Assembly: GCA_946183625.1 (NCBI GenBank)
Contig: CAMHCL010000015.1
Coordinates: 1 to 19,864, forward strand
Reading direction: 5' to 3'
Source of the DNA: an uncultured Lachnospiraceae bacterium
GTDB lineage: Bacteria > Bacillota > Clostridia > Lachnospirales > Lachnospiraceae
DNA length: 19,864 nucleotides
In this document: piece after piece, positions 16,192 through 19,864 of the stretch
Position numbering within the stretch: the stretch's first letter is position 1
Layout of the letters: each line of letters begins with the position of its first letter
Translations under genes and position numbers: made by a program
Notes under the pieces: model-generated
Told to the model about the DNA's origin: nothing
Databases searched by the model: none
The model's input: the letters and a program-made list of their open reading frames with translations, nothing else

Positions 16192-16437
16192 GTACGCAGC
16201 TTCCAGGTGATTAAATAAAAAATGCTAATTTTATGATTAGCTATAGTGCACAAACTTTGTTGTGAATTAGAAACAAAACCCTCTTCGGCTGAAGAGGGTT
16301 TTTCTTTCCATAAAATGCGTATTAGAAGGTTATGTAAATGAAATGACCTGATGGTGCGCATTTTCTTTTCAGCGTAAAAAATACACTCGCAATATGTACG
16401 CTTTTTCCCCAAAAAACACATTTCAAAAGGTGATAAC
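16192..16437 (+). other. Intergenic region between kinase and Tad cluster: hairpins, no long gene
   Basis: This gap of about 250 bases holds no supported long gene. Before the main terminator, GCTAAT/ATTAGC (16224-16241) forms a small hairpin. After it, AAAATGCG (16312-16319) pairs with CGCATTTT (16357-16364), enclosing an inner stem GGTTAT/ATGACC (16328-16348), and is followed by CTTTTC. Next, AGCGTA (16371-16376) pairs with TACGCT (16397-16402) across a 20-base loop and runs directly into TTTTT. These could be weak terminators or leader structures of the Tad transcript. I could not identify a convincing promoter or a known riboswitch. Confidence 0.45.
16275..16307 (+). terminator. Intrinsic terminator after the hybrid kinase
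   Basis: A perfect 12-bp stem, AAAACCCTCTTC (16275-16286) with GAAGAGGGTTTT (16291-16302), encloses a GGCT loop. The U-rich run TTTTTCTTT overlaps and follows its 3' arm. It lies 83 bases after the kinase stop and is the only unambiguous rho-independent terminator in the window. The A-tract on the 5' side means the minus-strand transcript could also form it, but no minus-strand gene is present. Confidence 0.93.
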
Positions 16438-16473
16438 ATGAGCTTTACCCAAGGTGAGGAGGCGAGGAAATGA
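16438..16473 (+). CDS. Possible 11-codon leader ORF ahead of the Tad cluster
   Basis: ATG at 16438 opens an 11-codon frame (MSFTQGEEARK) ending in TGA at 16471-16473, which overlaps the ATG of the CpaE-like gene as ATGA. AAAAGGTG at 16425-16432 gives it a good ribosome binding site about 5 bases before its start. The Shine-Dalgarno of the downstream gene (GAGGAGG, 16456-16462) is embedded in its codons, so ribosomes on the leader would pass over it. Translational coupling or control is a reasonable inference, but such short frames arise by chance and the peptide itself has no recognisable feature. Confidence 0.35.
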   Translation: MSFTQGEEARK

Positions 16474-17438
16474 AAGAATACACTGTAGGAATCTGTGACA
16501 GCGAAATAAGGTTCGCAAGTGATCTTATGGATCATATCAATTACGGAAGTAATATGAAGGCCGATGCAAGCATGAGCGTTAAAGCGGTGGCTTTTTCCAG
16601 CATGCAGGCTGTACATGATTACCTGTCTGTAAGTGATCTGGACCTGCTTCTTACGGATGATATGTCTGGATGTGAGTTTACGGATGAGGGATATCAGATC
16701 ATGGGTATTACCGTTATAAGACTTACTGAGAATAGATATGATTCAGATAATTCACCTTCTTTGCCTGAGATATACAAATATCAGAATGTGAGTGTTATTG
16801 AAGAAAAGATACGTCACAGTCTGAAGCCTGCTATAAGTACAGTTCTTCCGTATAGGAGCGCCTGTGTTTATTCTCCGCTTGGTCGATGTGGAAAAACAAA
16901 TTTCGCCAAGGCACTTACGGCTGTATCTGAAAACAGCAGGAAACTCTATGTTGGAATGGAGGAATTCTCTGATGCTGAGGGCTTTTGTTCATCGGATATT
17001 TTATATCTGCTGGTTACAGATTCAGAAAACATCAGAGAGGAAATGCTTAGAAGAATCATATCAGATTCCGGTATCAGTGTTTTGTATGCATCGGGGGCAT
17101 ATCTGGATATCAGGAGTGTTTTCAGATCTGATATGGAGAGATTCTTAAGTGCCATCATGTCCTTAGAGATGTATAACGGGTATATTTTTGATTTTGGTTC
17201 GGCGGTATTAGAGGATATGAGCATACTGGATATCTATGAAGTGATTTATATGCCTATCCTCAAAGACGCCGTATCCAAAAGAAAGATTGAGAATTTCTAC
17301 AAAGTATTGAAGGTTCAAGGATTAAGGAGAATAAGACGGAAGATAGTTGAGGTTGAGCCGCCGGATGCTGAGTGGTTTTCTCCAGCGATGAAGGGATATG
17401 CAGAGGAAGTGATGCGAAATGTCAGAAGAGCGGGATGA
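16470..17438 (+). CDS. CpaE/TadZ-like protein of a Tad pilus cluster (degenerate P-loop)
   Basis: Probably the cytoplasmic localisation or assembly factor of the Tad system. The N-terminus (VGICDSEIRFASDLMDHI, then DLDLLLTDD near residue 60) looks like a receiver-type fold, as in CpaE/TadZ. It lacks a clear phospho-acceptor arrangement. The C-terminal half resembles a MinD/ParA-like ATPase, with YSPLGRCGKTN at residues 134-144 (K142, T143). The signature lysine and one glycine of the usual KGGxGKT are replaced. KLYVGMEEF, GYIFDFGSAV and IYMPILKDAVSKRKIENFYK follow the pattern I know from CpaE-like proteins in Clostridia Tad clusters. GAGGAGG 7 bases upstream sets the start. The gene overlaps the CpaF start by 20 bases. 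ATP hydrolysis is uncertain given the altered P-loop. Confidence 0.75.
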   Translation: MKEYTVGICDSEIRFASDLMDHINYGSNMKADASMSVKAVAFSSMQAVHDYLSVSDLDLLLTDDMSGCEFTDEGYQIMGITVIRLTENRYDSDNSPSLPEIYKYQNVSVIEEKIRHSLKPAISTVLPYRSACVYSPLGRCGKTNFAKALTAVSENSRKLYVGMEEFSDAEGFCSSDILYLLVTDSENIREEMLRRIISDSGISVLYASGAYLDIRSVFRSDMERFLSAIMSLEMYNGYIFDFGSAVLEDMSILDIYEVIYMPILKDAVSKRKIENFYKVLKVQGLRRIRRKIVEVEPPDAEWFSPAMKGYAEEVMRNVRRAG

Positions 17439-18660
17439 AATCAGAAATCAGATTAAAGAAAGAGTCCTCCGCGATATGGATATGTCTGTTGAGATAGTAG
17501 ATGAGGAAGTCTATAAAGCCATTGACCGACATCTGCTCGTTCCTGATGAGGAACAAAAGTTTTCTCTTAGAGAAATGCTTGCCATAAGACAGGATGTATA
17601 TAACTCCATCAGAAGACTGGATGTACTGTCTTCCCTAATGGATGATGAAGAAGTTACAGAAATCATGATCAATGGGAAGGACAATATATTTGTTGAGAAA
17701 AACGGAAGAATCTATAAAACGGACAAGGCTTTCGAAAGCGAGGAGAAGCTTCTGTCAGTCATACAGCACATGGTTTCCGGAGCAAACAGAATGGTAAATG
17801 AGAGTTCTCCTATTGCAGATCTGGTGCTGGATGATGGGTCCAGAGTAAATGTGGTTCTAAAAGGAATATCCTGTGATGGCCATATAGTCACCATTAGAAA
17901 GTTCCCGAAAAGAATAATGGATATGAAGTGTCTTATAGATTTAGGTGCTATTGATGAAAGTGTTGCAGAGTATCTGAAGCTGCTGGTAGAGGCAGGATAC
18001 AATATCTTCATTTCGGGTGGAACAGGTGCAGGAAAAACCACATTTCTCAATGCCCTTACAGAATTCATACCGCAGGGAGAACGTGTTATCACAATTGAGG
18101 ATTCAGCAGAACTCAGAGTTATAGGTGTAGATAATCTGGTGAGACTGGAAGCCAGGAATGTAAATGTCGAGGGCAAGAACGAGATTAGCATCAGAAATCT
18201 TATTAAGAGTAGTCTCAGAATGAGGCCAGACAGAATAATTGTGGGCGAGGTCCGTGACGCAGCTGCCATAGACATGTTGCAGGCTATGAATACTGGTCAT
18301 GATGGCTCACTCTGTACTGGTCATGCTAACTCAGCACATGAGATGCTTCTCAGACTGGAATCCATGGTTCTGGAGGGAGCAGATCTTCCGTTAAAGGCTG
18401 TCAGACAGCAGATCACATCTGCTTTAGATATAGTTATTCATTTAGGAAGGTTAAGGGATAATTCCAGGAGAGTATTGGAAATAAGGGAGGTATTGGAAAT
18501 GAAGGATGACGAGATAATCACCAAAGAGTTGTTCAGATTTAATGAAACAGGCGAAGAGGATGGCAAGGTTTTAGGGTATCTGGAGAAGGTTAGAGACTTG
18601 GTAAATGTAAGTAAATTAAAATCTGCAGGCCTTCTGAATGTATATAAGGAATTGGGATGA
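17419..18660 (+). CDS. cpaF: CpaF/TadA-type secretion ATPase
   Basis: Hexameric motor ATPase that powers Tad/Flp pilus assembly at the cytoplasmic membrane, 413 aa. The N-terminal domain includes the family block LMDDEEVTEIMINGKDNIFV. The core has Walker A GGTGAGKTT at residues 200-208, an Asp box in TIEDSAEL, Walker B RIIVGEVRD at 272-280 with E277, and the His box GHDGSLCTGHANS. All catalytic elements are intact. The start overlaps the preceding CpaE-like gene by 20 bases, with GAGGAAG (17403-17409) as ribosome binding site, and the stop TGA overlaps the TadB start, so the three are one translationally coupled unit. CpaF is distinguished from PilB/GspE by the absence of a tetracysteine motif and by its CpaE and TadB neighbours. 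Confidence 0.95.
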   Translation: MSEERDEIRNQIKERVLRDMDMSVEIVDEEVYKAIDRHLLVPDEEQKFSLREMLAIRQDVYNSIRRLDVLSSLMDDEEVTEIMINGKDNIFVEKNGRIYKTDKAFESEEKLLSVIQHMVSGANRMVNESSPIADLVLDDGSRVNVVLKGISCDGHIVTIRKFPKRIMDMKCLIDLGAIDESVAEYLKLLVEAGYNIFISGGTGAGKTTFLNALTEFIPQGERVITIEDSAELRVIGVDNLVRLEARNVNVEGKNEISIRNLIKSSLRMRPDRIIVGEVRDAAAIDMLQAMNTGHDGSLCTGHANSAHEMLLRLESMVLEGADLPLKAVRQQITSALDIVIHLGRLRDNSRRVLEIREVLEMKDDEIITKELFRFNETGEEDGKVLGYLEKVRDLVNVSKLKSAGLLNVYKELG

Positions 18661-19400
18661 TGAGGCTATTACATGATATCAGAGGAATGCCATTTAAGAA
18701 TATGCTGGTGCCAGTAATAAAAGGTCTTTTCATCATGGCAGGTGTTGCATGGATTTATTTCGATTCCCTATGGGGATTAATTCCTGGAGCAGTGACTGGT
18801 TTTTATGTTTTTGCAGGCGCTGTGGACAGAATGAAAGAACAGATAAAGAGAGAACAGCTGATGGAATTTAAGAATATGATCATCAGCATGCAGGGGGCTC
18901 TTGAAGCAGGTAAATCTATGGAACATGCACTCATAGCAGCAGGGAAGGACATGGAAAGAATGTATGGTCCTGATCTTAGGATTGTAAAGGAGGTTGCTCT
19001 GATTGAGAAAAAGCTGGAATTAAAGCAGCCATTTGACTTAGTGATGAGAGAATTTGCAGATCGGATGCATATAGAGGAAATATCAGATTTTGTGGATGTA
19101 TTGATCACAGTAAGGAGGACAGGCGGTAATGCAGTAAGAATAATAAAGGATACTGTAGACAGAATCGTAGAAGGCATAGAACTGTCCCAGGAATTAGGTG
19201 TAATGGTTGCGGCAAAGCAGTTGGAACAAATGGTCATGACATATATGCCAGCGTTGATCATTCTATTTCTCAGGACAACTAATCCCGGATTTATCAGCAA
19301 GCTGTATGGAAATATAGCGGGAATGTTATTTATGACAGTCATGCTGGGGATGAATGTGCTGGCCGATCATATAGGTCGAAAAATAGTGAAGATAATGTAG
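18657..19400 (+). CDS. tadB: TadB-like type II secretion system F-domain membrane protein
   Basis: Inner-membrane platform protein of the Tad apparatus that works with CpaF. Two N-terminal hydrophobic segments (about residues 15-55) are followed by a cytoplasmic T2SSF domain. That domain contains FKNMIISMQGALEAGKSMEHAL and a second half with FADRMHIEEISDFVDVLITVRRTGGN. Two C-terminal transmembrane helices follow (YMPALIILFL and GMLFMTVMLGMNVLA). At 247 aa it is shorter than the about 300 aa of typical TadB. The ATG at 18657 overlaps the CpaF stop (ATGA); the next codon is also ATG (18660) and is better spaced from AAGGA at 18647-18651, so the true start may be one codon later. The assignment to TadB rather than TadC rests on its position straight after CpaF and is moderately sure. 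Confidence 0.85.
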   Translation: MMRLLHDIRGMPFKNMLVPVIKGLFIMAGVAWIYFDSLWGLIPGAVTGFYVFAGAVDRMKEQIKREQLMEFKNMIISMQGALEAGKSMEHALIAAGKDMERMYGPDLRIVKEVALIEKKLELKQPFDLVMREFADRMHIEEISDFVDVLITVRRTGGNAVRIIKDTVDRIVEGIELSQELGVMVAAKQLEQMVMTYMPALIILFLRTTNPGFISKLYGNIAGMLFMTVMLGMNVLADHIGRKIVKIM

Positions 19401-19410
19401 AGGTGACGAG

Positions 19411-19864
19411 ATGAGGTATATCACAGGCGGTTTGGTAATGATCATAACAATAATAATCCTGATCAGCAGACGTGTCTGCAATGATCATACAGACCGAAGT
19501 GTTTTTGGCTCAGCTGGAAGACTTTGCATTAGATATATACCTGAAGAATATAAGGATAGATTCTACAGGTTGTATAGAAAAAACAGAGTGCAGAATCATA
19601 AGTTACTGTGTGAAGAAGCTGATGAGGTACTAAGTAAGCTTATGGGCGAAACCTTACGCTATATATTTTTGGCTTCCGCATTGTTCTTATGTCTGTCATT
19701 CATACCGGAAAAGGAGGTGGTGCGAAGCGTTATGCGTCCGGAGTATGGAGAGGGAGTTTCTCATGTTGAGATAGGACTCCTGGATACTGATGATGAAGAG
19801 GTTACTAATTATACTTTGGAAGTGCATCCGCGAGAATATACAGATGATGAATTTGATAACCTGG
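19411..19864 (+). CDS. Unknown Tad-cluster membrane protein, cut off by the window end
   Basis: An open frame from ATG at 19411, with AGGTG 5 bases upstream and 10 bases after the tadB stop, continues to the edge; 151 codons are visible. Residues 5-18 form a hydrophobic anchor (GGLVMIITIIILIS). A basic cytoplasmic helical stretch follows (YKDRFYRLYRKNRVQ) up to about residue 90. A second hydrophobic segment (IFLASALFLCLSFI) is next. The rest is an acidic, probably beta-rich, region with PEYGEGVSHVEIGLLDTDDEE and then LEVHPREYTDDEFDNL. It has no T2SSF signature, so it is not an obvious TadC although that gene often follows tadB. I do not recognise the family. The position and tight spacing say it belongs to the Tad operon. 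Confidence 0.8.
   Translation, partial: MRYITGGLVMIITIIILISRRVCNDHTDRSVFGSAGRLCIRYIPEEYKDRFYRLYRKNRVQNHKLLCEEADEVLSKLMGETLRYIFLASALFLCLSFIPEKEVVRSVMRPEYGEGVSHVEIGLLDTDDEEVTNYTLEVHPREYTDDEFDNL

Noticed and set aside
16308..16437. c-di-GMP or other known riboswitch before the Tad cluster
   Set aside because: I compared by eye with the conserved GEMM-I core and found no match; the hairpins seen are simple stems.
19411..19864. Calling the last gene tadC from its position
   Set aside because: The visible 151 residues lack the T2SSF pattern and show a different two-TM plus acidic domain layout.

Overview
The window reads as part of a low-to-mid GC Gram-positive (Firmicutes, Clostridia) chromosome, most likely a gut or rumen member of the Lachnospiraceae. 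This rests on the translated proteins: a eukaryote-like ProRS, a Clostridia-style Tad/Flp pilus cluster, a lipoprotein GH9 cellulase, YfhO and a MATE exporter. The species cannot be fixed from the sequence alone. All supported genes are on the + strand, most are separated by 0-60 bases, and several starts and stops overlap.

Layout. Positions 1-5572 hold a translation and tRNA block: the 3' part of aspS, a prepilin peptidase gene, an RluA-family pseudouridine synthase, proS and cca. A 112-base gap before proS carries a striking inverted duplication that can fold in two mutually exclusive ways. Positions 5577-8399 hold a CbbX/SpoVK-like AAA+ ATPase with an unassigned N-terminal domain, then a MATE exporter 3 bases later. 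Positions 8459-11608 hold a eukaryotic-type HisA standing apart from any other his gene, and a surface-lipoprotein GH9 glucanase. Positions 11669-14356 encode a large YfhO-family polytopic membrane protein. Positions 14416-16191 encode a membrane-bound hybrid histidine kinase with its own good sigma-A-like promoter, closed by a strong intrinsic terminator at 16275-16307.

After a 278-base gap with further hairpins, the start of a Tad pilus/secretion cluster runs off the right edge: a possible 11-codon leader ORF overlapping the next start, a CpaE/TadZ-like protein with a degenerate P-loop, the CpaF/TadA motor ATPase, a TadB-like membrane platform protein, and a truncated membrane protein that does not look like TadC. 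The prepilin peptidase at 1179-1967 lies about 14.5 kb upstream and is an obvious candidate to process this cluster's pilins, although that link is inferred.

Most of the window is recognisable housekeeping or accessory gene content. The less explained items are the bistable proS leader, the leader ORF and hairpin-rich region before the Tad genes, the truncated Tad-associated gene at the right edge, the N-terminal domain of the AAA+ protein, and the eukaryotic-type HisA. No rRNA, tRNA, CRISPR array, insertion sequence or phage gene was seen.
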